NCBI GenBank assembly: GCA_036559665.1
Contig: DATBSS010000475.1
Location: 1-24,694, forward strand
Reading direction: 5' to 3'
DNA: 24,694 bases
Source of the DNA: DASRBA01 sp036559665
Lineage (GTDB): Bacteria > Myxococcota > Myxococcia > Myxococcales > Myxococcaceae
Under the pieces are notes generated by a model. It made no database searches. It worked only from the letters and a program-made list of their open reading frames with translations, and was not told the DNA's origin. Below are positions 7,110 through 14,953 of this stretch, piece after piece. The position numbers and the translations under genes are program-made. Numbering within the stretch: the stretch's first letter is position 1; each line of letters opens with the position of its first letter.

Positions 7110-8597
7110 ATGGCGACCCCGCGGAAGATCCTGATCACCGATCCCGACGTGGAGTCGGTGCGCGCGCTCTCCAAGGAGCTGCGCCAGCGCGGGTACCAGG
7201 TGCACTACGCGCCGGACGGCTCCAAGGCGCTGGAGCTGGCGGTGTTGCGGCACCCGGACCTGACGCTCTTCGACGAGTCCTCCACGCTGCTGGACGCGCG
7301 GACCTTCACCAACATCCTGCGCACCAATCCGCGGACCTCGGAGATCCCGGTGGTGCTCACCGGCGAGGGGTTCGACCCGGACCGCTTCCGCGGCTGGCCG
7401 GACGGGTTCCTGAAGAAGCCGTTCAACCTGGACGAGGTGCTGGCGCGGATCGACCAGATCTTCCGCCGGGCGGAGGCGGCGCGGGAGCTCAAGGGGCAGC
7501 GGGAGATCGAGGGCAACCTCGCCCAGCTCTCGCTCACGGACCTGATGCAGATCCTGGCGATGAACAAGCGCACCGGGCGGCTGGCGCTGCTGCGCGGCAC
7601 CGAGCGCGGGGAGATCCACGTCGCCGAGGGCCGCCCGGTCAACGCCCGCGCCGGCGTGGCCGAGGGCGAGAAGGCGCTGTTCCGGCTATTGACCTGGACG
7701 GAAGGCACCTTCGAGCTGGTCACCGCCGCGCCGTCCGGCAAGCCGCGCATCGACCGCTCCATGGACGAGGCGCTGCTGGAGGGCATGCGCCAGGCGGACG
7801 AGGTGGGGCGCCTCTTGGCCCAGCTCCCGCCGCGCAACGCGTACCTCCAGGTCGCCCCCGAGGTGGAGCCGCCCACCGACCCGCACCCGGTGGCGGCGCA
7901 GGTGCTGGAGCTGTTGCACCAGCCGCGCACGCTGGCGGAGCTTCTGGATTCGGCGCCGCCCGCGGACCTGGCGGTGCTCTCCGCGCTCGCCACGCTGATG
8001 CAGAAGGGCGTGGTGCGGGTGGCGGAGGAGCGGGAGCAGGGGCCGGGCGGGCCGCTGCTCGGCCCGGCGGAGGTCCACGCGCTGCGCACGCGCATCTTCC
8101 GGGGGAGGGGGTCTGGGGCGCGCGCGGCGGTGGCGAAGGTGTTCGTGTGCGCGCACGGGCCGGCGGGGTTGAAGCAACTGCTGGTCGACCTGCGCGGAGC
8201 GTCGCGGGTGTCGGCGGATCCGCCGGCGCTCCGGAGCGGGTTCGGGACCTTCGCCCGGCTGGAGGTGAGCGAGGCGCTCTGCGTGGAGTTCTGCTCGCTG
8301 CCACCCTCGGACGCCGCCCGGCCCCTCTGGCGGCCGTTCACCGCCGGGGCGGTGGGGGCGATCCTCCTCGACCGGTCGGAGCGGGCGCTGGCGCTGGGGC
8401 ATTACCTGGCGTTCGAGGTGCGCACCCCGGTGGTGGTGATGGGCGGGGAGGTGCCGCCGGAGCTCCACGCCGCTCCCGCGGGCGCGGCGGCGGTGGGCCG
8501 GGAGCCGGCGGAGGCGCTACGGGCGTTGCTGGTCCAGTCGCTCAACCCGGTGCAGCCGCCGGCGCGCATCCCCGCGCCCCCGCCGCGATTCGGGTAA
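7110..8597 (+). CDS. response regulator with DUF4388 and pseudo-GTPase tail
   Basis: A 495-residue protein. The N-terminal receiver (5-120) keeps its phosphorylation set: Asp11/Asp13, acceptor Asp55, Thr84 and Lys103 (LKKPF). A DUF4388 (PatA N-terminal-like) domain follows at about 131-215, starting IEGNLAQLSLTDLMQIL. After a linker, residues 341-445 follow the layout of MglA-type small GTPases: a beta strand KVFVCAHG, GFGTFARLEV in the switch I region, and FTAGAVGAILLDRS resembling the usual GA-GAVVLVD strand. However, the P-loop reads GPAGLKQL instead of GxxGxGKT, the DxxG/GTPG motif is SLPPS and no NKxD is seen. The tail thus looks unable to bind or hydrolyse GTP normally. The gene lies three bases after the degenerate GGDEF gene and they probably work together. 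Confidence 0.85.
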   Translation: MATPRKILITDPDVESVRALSKELRQRGYQVHYAPDGSKALELAVLRHPDLTLFDESSTLLDARTFTNILRTNPRTSEIPVVLTGEGFDPDRFRGWPDGFLKKPFNLDEVLARIDQIFRRAEAARELKGQREIEGNLAQLSLTDLMQILAMNKRTGRLALLRGTERGEIHVAEGRPVNARAGVAEGEKALFRLLTWTEGTFELVTAAPSGKPRIDRSMDEALLEGMRQADEVGRLLAQLPPRNAYLQVAPEVEPPTDPHPVAAQVLELLHQPRTLAELLDSAPPADLAVLSALATLMQKGVVRVAEEREQGPGGPLLGPAEVHALRTRIFRGRGSGARAAVAKVFVCAHGPAGLKQLLVDLRGASRVSADPPALRSGFGTFARLEVSEALCVEFCSLPPSDAARPLWRPFTAGAVGAILLDRSERALALGHYLAFEVRTPVVVMGGEVPPELHAAPAGAAAVGREPAEALRALLVQSLNPVQPPARIPAPPPRFG

Positions 8598-8600
8598 GGG

Positions 8601-8978
8601 TCAGGACCCGGTGGCCGCGCGCGCGGGGGCAGGCTTCTCGCGGAGCGCCTCGCTGACCCCGGGAAGCTCCCGCAGCAACTCGAACTCCGCCCCGGCCAGC
8701 ATCGACACCCGCCGCCCACGAAGCCGCTGGAGCGTGAGCTCGATCCGGTGCTCACCCTCCTTGCCCTCCGCCGCCGCCTCCTCCTGCCGGGCAAACCGCA
8801 CCTCGCCGCCCTCACCCTGGCACTGGAGGATGTCCTTCTGCAGGCTCTTCAGCCGCCGGCTGATCCGCAGCGCCGCGCGCCCTTCGGGGGTGTCGAAGGT
8901 GGCGAAGTGCCGGTTGCGCGAGAGCGGCTGGGAAGGGTGGTGCAGCCGCTGGATGAGGCGCTGGACGAACGGGTCCAT
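8601..8978 (-). CDS. hypothetical protein, 125 aa
   Basis: A small soluble protein I do not recognise. It has no signal peptide or membrane segment. Residues 35-100 are highly charged and probably helical and strand-rich (RISRRLKSLQKDILQ, then EHRIELTLQRLRGRRVSML), ending in an ELLRELPGVSEAL helix. GGAGAG six bases before the ATG supports the start. Its stop is three bases from the end of the convergent DUF4388 gene, and its start faces the TPR lipoprotein gene 38 bases away, so the two share a promoter region. Codon use matches that of the neighbouring genes. Confidence 0.7.
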   Translation of the reverse strand: MDPFVQRLIQRLHHPSQPLSRNRHFATFDTPEGRAALRISRRLKSLQKDILQCQGEGGEVRFARQEEAAAEGKEGEHRIELTLQRLRGRRVSMLAGAEFELLRELPGVSEALREKPAPARAATGS

Positions 8979-9016
8979 TCGACTCTCCAGGATAACACCG
9001 ATACCCTCGATGCCTC
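8979..9016. promoter_or_regulatory. divergent promoter region, hypothetical / TPR lipoprotein
   Basis: Only 38 bases separate the two divergent start codons, so any promoter for either gene must lie here or inside the opposite gene. The stretch GATAACACCGATACCC is the most A/T-rich part and may hold a -10 element for the plus strand, but no consensus -35 is visible. Confidence 0.3.
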
Positions 9017-10363
9017 GTGCGTTCCCCCCTCGCCCTGGCTTGCCTGCTCCTCCTCCCCCTCACCGCCTGCAAGGACGCGGAGACGGTGGCCGCCGAGCAG
9101 AAGCAGGAAGCCCTCCAGCGCCACATCGCCGACGGCCGGACCGCGCTCAACCGCGACCAGTACGACCTGGCCGCCGAGGAGTTCCGCGCGGCGGCGCAGA
9201 TCTCCCCCCAGGACCCGATGCCGCTGATGCTCCTGTCCTCCGCCTACCGCGAGACGGGGAACTTCCCGGCGGCGCTCCTGGCGCTCAAGCAGGCCTCCGC
9301 GCTGATGAAGTTCAAGGACCCTGGCGTCCGCAAGCAGATGGCGGAGCTGGAGAAGGAGGCTGGCAACGGGAAGGACGCCGCCAGGACGCTCCAGGCGCTG
9401 CTGGAGGAGGGCCAGCTCGACAAGGCCGAGACGCTGGAGCTGGCGCGGATGCAGGCGCGCGAGGGCGACGGTGAGGGCGCCTACAAGACGCTCGACTACG
9501 TCCTCTCCCGTACCCCGGATGACCCGCTGGCCAAGGTCGCGGAGGTGGAGATCCAGCTCGTCGCGGGCGATGAGGCGCTGGCCGCCAAGCTCCTGGACGC
9601 GCTGATCGAGAAGCAACCCGACCTGCTGGAGGCGCGGGTGGTGCGGGCGCGCCACGTCCTCGCCGACGGCCAGCCCGAGCAGGCGCTCAAGGATCTGGAA
9701 GTCATCCAGGGCCTGCACTCCACCGACCGGGACGTGCTGGAGCTGAAGGCGCGCGCCTGGAACCAGCTGCAGAAGTACGAGGAGGCGGACACCGCGCTCA
9801 CCGGGCTGATCCGCGACAAGCCGCGGGACGCGGACCTGCTCTCGCTCCTGGCGGAGGTGAAGCTCAACCGCAGCGAGCCCAGCGAGGCGGAGCAGCTGGT
9901 GGACCGCGCGCTGGCGCTCCAGCCCAACTTCGCGCGCGCCCTCTACGTGCGCGGGCTGGCGCTGGAGGCGCTGGGCGAGGCGGACCACGCCAAGGACAAC
10001 TACCTGGAGGCGCTCCGGTCAGACCCGGGCTTCGCCCCCGCGCTCTCCAAGCTCTGGCGCATCTACCAGAAGGAGGAGAACACCCCGGAGTCCATCTCCG
10101 CGCTGGAGCGCCTGCTCTTCTCCCACGAGGCCTCGCTCGACGAGAAGGCGGCGCTGGCCAAGTACTACATCGACACCGGCTCCAACCTCGGGCGCGGGCG
10201 GAAGCTGATCGACGAGGTGATGCGGCACGAGCCCCACAACACCCGCTACCGCATCATCCAGGTGCGCTACGAGAAGTCCGGGCCAGACGGGGAGCGCACC
10301 ACCCGCAAGCCCTCGAAGAACAACGGCCCGGTGATCGTCCGCGGCGCGCGCCGCCGTCACTGA
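9017..10363 (+). CDS. TPR-repeat lipoprotein
   Basis: A 448-residue lipoprotein. The N-terminus MRSPLALACLLLLPLTAC is a lipoprotein signal peptide with lipobox LTAC (lipidated Cys18, then Lys19-Asp20). The rest is built of about ten tetratricopeptide-like helical pairs, for example DQYDLAAEEFRAAAQISPQD, KYEEADTALTGLIRDKPRD and ALGEADHAKDNYLEALRSDP, ending in a basic tail (KPSKNNGP...RGARRRH). TPR lipoproteins usually scaffold protein complexes at the cell envelope; the partner is unknown. The start is a GTG with no good Shine-Dalgarno; the ATG seven bases upstream is in another frame. A likely terminator follows at 10398-10425. No other secretion or polysaccharide genes lie nearby to suggest its complex. 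Confidence 0.85.
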   Translation: MRSPLALACLLLLPLTACKDAETVAAEQKQEALQRHIADGRTALNRDQYDLAAEEFRAAAQISPQDPMPLMLLSSAYRETGNFPAALLALKQASALMKFKDPGVRKQMAELEKEAGNGKDAARTLQALLEEGQLDKAETLELARMQAREGDGEGAYKTLDYVLSRTPDDPLAKVAEVEIQLVAGDEALAAKLLDALIEKQPDLLEARVVRARHVLADGQPEQALKDLEVIQGLHSTDRDVLELKARAWNQLQKYEEADTALTGLIRDKPRDADLLSLLAEVKLNRSEPSEAEQLVDRALALQPNFARALYVRGLALEALGEADHAKDNYLEALRSDPGFAPALSKLWRIYQKEENTPESISALERLLFSHEASLDEKAALAKYYIDTGSNLGRGRKLIDEVMRHEPHNTRYRIIQVRYEKSGPDGERTTRKPSKNNGPVIVRGARRRH

Positions 10364-10397
10364 ACGGCGCTGGAGTCGACGGGGCGGACGTTCGCGA

Positions 10398-10425
10398 CCC
10401 TGCCGAAAAGATGCGGGGCTATTTT
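10398..10425 (+). terminator. intrinsic terminator after the TPR lipoprotein gene
   Basis: CCCTGC (10398-10403) can pair with GCGGGG (10413-10418), with one G-U pair, around a nine-base loop. CTATTTT follows. It is 35 bases past the TPR gene stop and its T-run ends at the first base of the convergent P450 stop codon. The stem is short, so confidence is moderate. Confidence 0.45.
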
Positions 10426-11823
10426 CAGGCCAGCCGCACCTGGATCCCGTGCTGCGGCCGGAGGGTCACGCGCGGCAGCGGGACCACCGGGTGTCCCTCC
10501 ACCAGCTTCACGGTGAAGCGCTGGTAGAGCATCGCCAGGATCAGCGCGCCCTCCATCATGGCGAAGCCGTTGCCGATGCACATGTGCTGCCCGGCGCCGA
10601 AGGGGAAGTACGCGTGCCGGGGCCGCTGCTGCGCGCGGTCGGGCGCGAAGCGGTCCGGGTCGAACCGCTCCGGATCCGGCCAGTAGCGCGGGTTGCGGTG
10701 CACCACGTAGGGGCTCATCGCCATGATGGTGCTCTTGGGCACATGGAAGCCCAACAGCTCGTCCGCCTCCTCCGCCTGGCGCGCGACCATCCACGCCGGT
10801 GGGTACAGGCGCATCGACTCCTCCAGCACCTGGGTCACGTAACGCAGCTTCGGCACGTCCTGGGCCGCCGGGACGCGCCCACCCAGCACCTGCCCCAGCT
10901 CGGCGCGCAACTTCGTTTCCACCTCCGGGTGTTGCGCCACCAGCCAGATGGTCCAGGCGAGCGCGTTGGCGGTGGTCTCGTGGCCGGCGAGGAAGAGCGT
11001 CATCACCTCGTCGCGGAGCTGCCGGTCGTTCATGGTGGCGCCGGTCTCCTCGTCGCGCGCCTCCATCAGCATCTGCAGGAGGTCGGCGCCGGTGCTCTGC
11101 CCCTTGCGGCGGGCGTCGATGATCTTGAAGACCACCTCGTCCAGTACCCGCACCGCCGCCTTGTACTCGCGGTTCCTCGCCGTGGGAACCCAGAGGGGTG
11201 GCCCGAGGAAGGAGAAGAGCCGCCGGTTGGTCTCCTCCAGGGACACCGTGATGGCCCTGCCCACGGCGGCCGTGTCCCCCCCGGCCACGTCGGTGGAGAA
11301 CAGCGACCGGCTGACAATGGCCAGCGTGAGGGCCATGAAGTCCGCCGCGGCGTCGAACGCCTCCCCGCGCTCCCGCTTCCGCTCCCAGCGGTCCAGCATC
11401 TCGCGGGTGGACGTGGCCATTACTTCGGCCAGCTTCGCCAGCCGCTCGCGGTGGAACGCCGGCTGGGCCAGGCGCCGCTGGCGCATCCAGTGGTCGCCCC
11501 TCCGCGGTGAGCAGCCCGTCGCCCAGCAGCAGTGCGCCCAGCCTTCGGAAGGCCAGGCCCTTGGGGTACTTCCCCGGGTGGTCCACCAGGATGTGCTTCA
11601 CGCCCTCCGGTTCGGTCACCAGGTAGACGTGCCGGATCCACATCCGGAAGTGCACCAGATCGCCGTAGTCGCGCATACCGCGCGTGAAGATCCCGATCCC
11701 GTCCTTCCTTCGCTCGAGCAGGGAGCCCCAGAACCAGTGGCCCTTGGGGCCCGGCGGGATCTTCTGTGAACGTGAAGCCGTGCTGACAGGCGGTGAAGTG
11801 GTGGCGGGCGGAGCGTGGCTCAT
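10425..11823 (-). pseudogene. cytochrome P450, frameshifted by one base
   Basis: Two adjacent frames together give a full 465-residue P450. The first 109 residues (proline-rich KIPPGPKG hinge, FRMWIRHVYLVTEPEG) read in one frame to LLTAEG. The rest starts DHWMRQRRLAQPAFHRE in the next frame. Removing one G from the GGGG run (plus-strand CCCC at 11497-11500) restores AEGDHWMRQRR. All P450 landmarks follow: I-helix AGHETT (279-284), ExxR (335-338), PERFDPDRF, and the haem loop FPFGAGQHMCIG with ligand Cys415. Everything else is intact, which suggests a recent mutation or a sequencing error. It is soluble, class I-like; no ferredoxin or reductase is adjacent. It diverges from a Rieske oxygenase gene, its probable pathway partner. 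The substrate is unknown. Confidence 0.85.
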
Positions 11824-11850
11824 ACGCGTTCGAACCCTATACTTCACTCG
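11824..11850. promoter_or_regulatory. compact divergent promoter, P450 / Rieske oxygenase
   Basis: The 27 bases between the two ATG codons contain TATACT (11838-11843), a good plus-strand -10 box ending seven bases before the Rieske ATG. On the minus strand the overlapping TATAGG could serve the P450. GTTCGAAC (11828-11835) is a perfect 8-bp palindrome and a possible operator. No -35 consensus is clear on either strand. The spacing predicts almost leaderless transcripts. Confidence 0.5.
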
Positions 11851-12828
11851 ATGCCCACGCGCTTCCCGATGCCGTACCCGAGCTCCTGGTACGCGGTGTC
11901 CGCCTCCACGGAGCTCCGCCGCGGCCAGGTGAAGCGCCTGCAGTACCTCGGCCGCGAGCTGGTGGCGTTCCGCGGCGAGGACGGCGAGGCGCACGTGCTG
12001 GACGCGTACTGCCCGCACCTGGGCGCGCACCTCGGCGTCGGCGGGAAGGTGCAGGGCGACACGGTGGTCTGCCCGTTCCACGGCTGGCGCTTCGCCGGCG
12101 ACGGCCGGTGCGTGGAGGCGCCGTACGCGCGCACCACCCCGCGCTGCAGCACCGGCTCGTGGGCCACGGTAGAGCGCAACGGGATGGTGTGGATCTGGTA
12201 CCACGCCCTCGGCGCGCCGCCGGACCTGGAGGTCCCCGCGCTACCCGAGCACGGGAACCCGGAGTGGACGCCCTACCGCCAGTATCGCTGGATCGTGAAG
12301 TCGCACAGCCAGGAGATGGGCGAGAACTCGGCGGACTCGGCGCACTTCCTCCACGTGCACGGCACGCTGGGCGTGCCCGAGGTCTCGGCCGAGGTGACGC
12401 CGGAGGGCGTGTTCCACGCGGTGAACCGCTCGCGCAACAAGCGCTTCGGCAAGGTGGTGGACACCTCGGTGGACATCCGGATCCACTTCCCCGGCTACTC
12501 GATCATCCGCTTCACCGAGCTGGCGGAGGTGCTGCTGCTGGCGTCGAACACGCCGGTGGACGAGGAGACGGTGGAGCAGGTGTTCTTCTTCACCTCCCGG
12601 AAGCGCGGCAACCCGCTCCTCCGCGCGCTGGTGTCGCAGATGTTCATGCGCGAGGTAGCGCGGCAGTACGAGCAGGACATGCCGATCTGGGAGAACAAGA
12701 TCCACCTCCCGCGCCCCGTGCTCTGCGACGGCGACGGGCCGATCTGGCAGTTCCGCAAGTGGTTCCAGCGCTTCTACCCGGCCCGGCCCATCGGCGGGAC
12801 GACGCTGCCCGTCCCGGCGGCGAGCTGA
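11851..12828 (+). CDS. Rieske non-haem iron oxygenase, alpha subunit
   Basis: A 325-residue Rieske oxygenase. The [2Fe-2S] ligands are C-P-H (Cys54, His56) and C-P-F-H (Cys74, His77) in YCPHLGAHLGVGGKVQG and VVCPFHGWRF. The mononuclear iron site is ENSADSAHFLHVH (Asp152, His155, His160; Asn149 as usual nearby). Length and the CPHLGAHLGVGG box resemble the KshA / cholesterol-7-desaturase (DAF-36, Neverland) branch more than aromatic-ring dioxygenases, so a steroid or other polycyclic lipid substrate is plausible but not shown. It needs an electron-donating reductase, which is not in the window. The ATG at 11851 is preferred over an in-frame GTG at 11815 because a -10 box lies between them. It is divergent from the P450. 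Confidence 0.9.
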   Translation: MPTRFPMPYPSSWYAVSASTELRRGQVKRLQYLGRELVAFRGEDGEAHVLDAYCPHLGAHLGVGGKVQGDTVVCPFHGWRFAGDGRCVEAPYARTTPRCSTGSWATVERNGMVWIWYHALGAPPDLEVPALPEHGNPEWTPYRQYRWIVKSHSQEMGENSADSAHFLHVHGTLGVPEVSAEVTPEGVFHAVNRSRNKRFGKVVDTSVDIRIHFPGYSIIRFTELAEVLLLASNTPVDEETVEQVFFFTSRKRGNPLLRALVSQMFMREVARQYEQDMPIWENKIHLPRPVLCDGDGPIWQFRKWFQRFYPARPIGGTTLPVPAAS

Positions 12829-12846
12829 GCCGCCGGGCCGGAACGC

Positions 12847-14241
12847 TCACTGGAAGTAGATGCCCACCTGTAGCGCCGCCCCGTACGAGGCGAGCCCGAA
12901 CTCGCTCCGCAGCCCGAGCGTGGAGAGGGTCTGTTGGAACACCGGCGAGGCCACGCCCGCCGACCCGTGAAGGCCGCGCAGGGCGGACGGATCCGGCGCG
13001 GGGCCCAGCGGGAGGAAAGCGACGGCGCGGAGGATGACGCTCTGCTCGAACCAGTACTCCAGGACCGGCAGGAGCTGCGCGCTCGGGTCCTGGAGGTTGA
13101 CGATCGCCAGGAGCTGGGCGTTGAGCAACTCGGTGAAGGCGTAGGTGGCGGCGACCCCGGCGTAGTGCCGGCCGGCGCCGAAGATCTCCCCGCGCCGCGC
13201 CCGCGGGCTGGTGAGCACCGCCAGGTAGCCGGACGGATCCGCCGCGCCGAAGCCGTTGAAGGAGTACTCGGCGGAGAGGGCCAGCTTCTCGGTGGGCTTG
13301 AGGTCCACGCCCACCACCGCCCGCAGCGCGCGCTCCCCCACGCCGACCGGGGCGCCCGGCTCGCCCAGGCCGGTGAGCCCCCAGGTGTACGCCGCCTCGC
13401 CGTGCAGCCCGGCCGGCCCCGCGTCGCCGGAGAAGTCCGCGCCCAGCACCAGGTCGTCCACGTACTTGGCCGCGGAGAGCGAGAGGTCGTACCCGTACAG
13501 GTTCCCCTGCACGCGCAGGGCGCCGCCGTTCTCCGCCGCCACCTTCCTCGGGAGCCACAGCATCTCGAGCTGCGCGGTCTTCGACAGCGGGGCGGTGACC
13601 CGCACCGCGTCGATGCCGCGCCGTACCTCGCGGTCGACCTGGGTGGGAGGGAAGGGGCTGAGCAGGTCGGTCGGGTTCCAGAACCGGCCCGTGCCCCAGG
13701 AGAGCACCTGCCGGCCGATGACCACGTCCGCGTGCCTCGTCGACAGCCGCACCGAGAAGCGGTCCAGGTTCTCGGTCACGATCAAGCCGGGCGTCGAGTA
13801 GAGCGTGGCCGGGAGATCCACCAGGCGCCGCTGCGGCGCGCCGCCCTCGGCCCCGGTGAGCGTGGTCGACAGGGTGGGGCCGCCGACGAACGCCGGGTTG
13901 GAGGCCATCACCGCGTCCAGCTCGTACGCGAGGTCCACCTCCAGCAGCTCCTTCCAGGTGGCCTTGCCCTCCAGCCGCGCCACGTGGCCGGTGGAGCCAC
14001 CCGCGCCCGGAAGCACCAGGCCGCCGCTCGCGTTCGGCGCCCCCCCGCTCTCGACGCGGGCCTCGTCGAGGATGCGCTCCAGCTCTGCGGCGGTGAGCAC
14101 CAGCCCGGGCGACAGGCGCACCCCGGTCCCGAGCACCTTGTAGAAGGCCCGCCCCTCCAGCGTGATGTCGTGGCCCGACCACAGGGTTCCCGCCCCGGCC
14201 GCGCTCGCGCACGCCCAGGCGAGCAACGCGTGCGCGCGCAC
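12847..14241 (-). CDS. outer-membrane beta-barrel protein of the ABC export operon
   Basis: A 464-residue protein with a short signal peptide (about 1-17) and then alternating hydrophobic/polar strands typical of a beta-barrel, ending GAALQVGIYFQ with an aromatic residue next to last. A landmark is GRQVLSWG (186-193) followed by NPTDLLSP (199-206). This RQ-x3-WG...NP-x-D pattern also occurs in DUF1302-like outer-membrane proteins that accompany lipid exporters. It has no TonB box or plug domain that I can see. The GTG start is one base after the stop of the ATPase gene, with AGAAGG as ribosome-binding site in that gene's tail, so it belongs to the operon. It is the best candidate for the outer-membrane end of the transport route. 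Confidence 0.78.
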   Translation of the reverse strand: MRAHALLAWACASAAGAGTLWSGHDITLEGRAFYKVLGTGVRLSPGLVLTAAELERILDEARVESGGAPNASGGLVLPGAGGSTGHVARLEGKATWKELLEVDLAYELDAVMASNPAFVGGPTLSTTLTGAEGGAPQRRLVDLPATLYSTPGLIVTENLDRFSVRLSTRHADVVIGRQVLSWGTGRFWNPTDLLSPFPPTQVDREVRRGIDAVRVTAPLSKTAQLEMLWLPRKVAAENGGALRVQGNLYGYDLSLSAAKYVDDLVLGADFSGDAGPAGLHGEAAYTWGLTGLGEPGAPVGVGERALRAVVGVDLKPTEKLALSAEYSFNGFGAADPSGYLAVLTSPRARRGEIFGAGRHYAGVAATYAFTELLNAQLLAIVNLQDPSAQLLPVLEYWFEQSVILRAVAFLPLGPAPDPSALRGLHGSAGVASPVFQQTLSTLGLRSEFGLASYGAALQVGIYFQ

Positions 14242-14242
14242 G

Positions 14243-14938
14243 TCAGGCCGCCTTCTTGCGTTCGTCGCCCGCGATCTGCCCGTCCACCAGCCGCACCACC
14301 CGGTCGGCGCGCTCCAGCACCATCGGGTCGTGGGTGGAGAAGATGAAGGTGATGCCGCGCTCGCGGTTGAGCTCGCGCATCAGGTCCACCAGCGCGGCGC
14401 CGGTGTGCTGGTCCAGGTTGGCGGTGGGCTCGTCCGCCAGCACCACCGCGGGCTGGGAGACGATGGCGCGGGCCACCGCCACCCGCTGCTGCTGCCCACC
14501 GCTCATCTTCAGCGGGCGCGACCCGGCCAGCGCGCCCAGGCCGATGCGTTCGAACAGCTCGTCCACGCGGCGGCGGCGGTCGCCGGCGGGGACGCCCTGC
14601 AGCTCCAGCACGTACTCCGCGTTCTCGCGCGCGGTGAGCACCGGGATGAGGTTGTAGGCCTGGAACACGAAGCCGATCCGGTCGCGCCGCAGGTCCGCCA
14701 GCGCCGCCCGGCCCATCGACGAGATGTCGTGCCCCTCCACGCGGATGGTGCCGCCGGTGGGCGCGTCCAGCCCGCCGATCAGGTTCAGCAGCGTCGTCTT
14801 GCCCGACCCGCTGGGCCCGGCCAGCGCCATGAACTCGCCCTTTTCCACCTTCACGCTCACGCCGCGGAGCGCGTCCGCCGGAGGCTGCCCGCGCTCCTCG
14901 TACCGCTTGGTGACGTTCTCCACATCCACGACCGCCAT
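14243..14938 (-). CDS. LolD/MacB-type ABC transporter ATPase
   Basis: A 231-residue ATPase with every ABC motif intact: Walker A GPSGSGKTT (41-49), Q-loop Gln93 in FVFQAYNLIPVLTARENAEY, signature MSGGQQQRVAVARA (from 145), Walker B VVLADEPTANLD with catalytic Glu170, and H-loop His203. The length and the FVFQAYNLIP segment place it in the LolD/MacB/FtsE group that powers FtsX-type permeases by mechanotransmission instead of pumping through the membrane. AAGGAG lies about eight bases before the ATG. It starts 15 bases after the second permease gene and is followed at once by the beta-barrel gene. A canonical LolD for lipoprotein sorting is expected elsewhere in the genome. Confidence 0.95.
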   Translation of the reverse strand: MAVVDVENVTKRYEERGQPPADALRGVSVKVEKGEFMALAGPSGSGKTTLLNLIGGLDAPTGGTIRVEGHDISSMGRAALADLRRDRIGFVFQAYNLIPVLTARENAEYVLELQGVPAGDRRRRVDELFERIGLGALAGSRPLKMSGGQQQRVAVARAIVSQPAVVLADEPTANLDQHTGAALVDLMRELNRERGITFIFSTHDPMVLERADRVVRLVDGQIAGDERKKAA

Positions 14939-14953
14939 GACGTCATGCTCCTT

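Noticed and set aside
4761..7619. 952-codon open frame on the minus strand
   Set aside because: It is antisense to dapF and two recognisable signalling genes, is full of Arg/Leu/Gln/His runs with no family motif, and arises from high third-position GC.
11497..11500. programmed ribosomal frameshift in the P450
   Set aside because: No slippery heptamer, stem-loop or internal Shine-Dalgarno arrangement was seen, and P450s are not known to use frameshifting; indel or sequencing error is simpler.
10357..12204. 615-codon minus-strand frame containing the P450 N-terminus
   Set aside because: Only residues from MSHAPPATTS to LLTAEG are P450-like; the upstream part is antisense to the Rieske gene and the downstream part is out of frame, so it is one half of a frameshifted gene.
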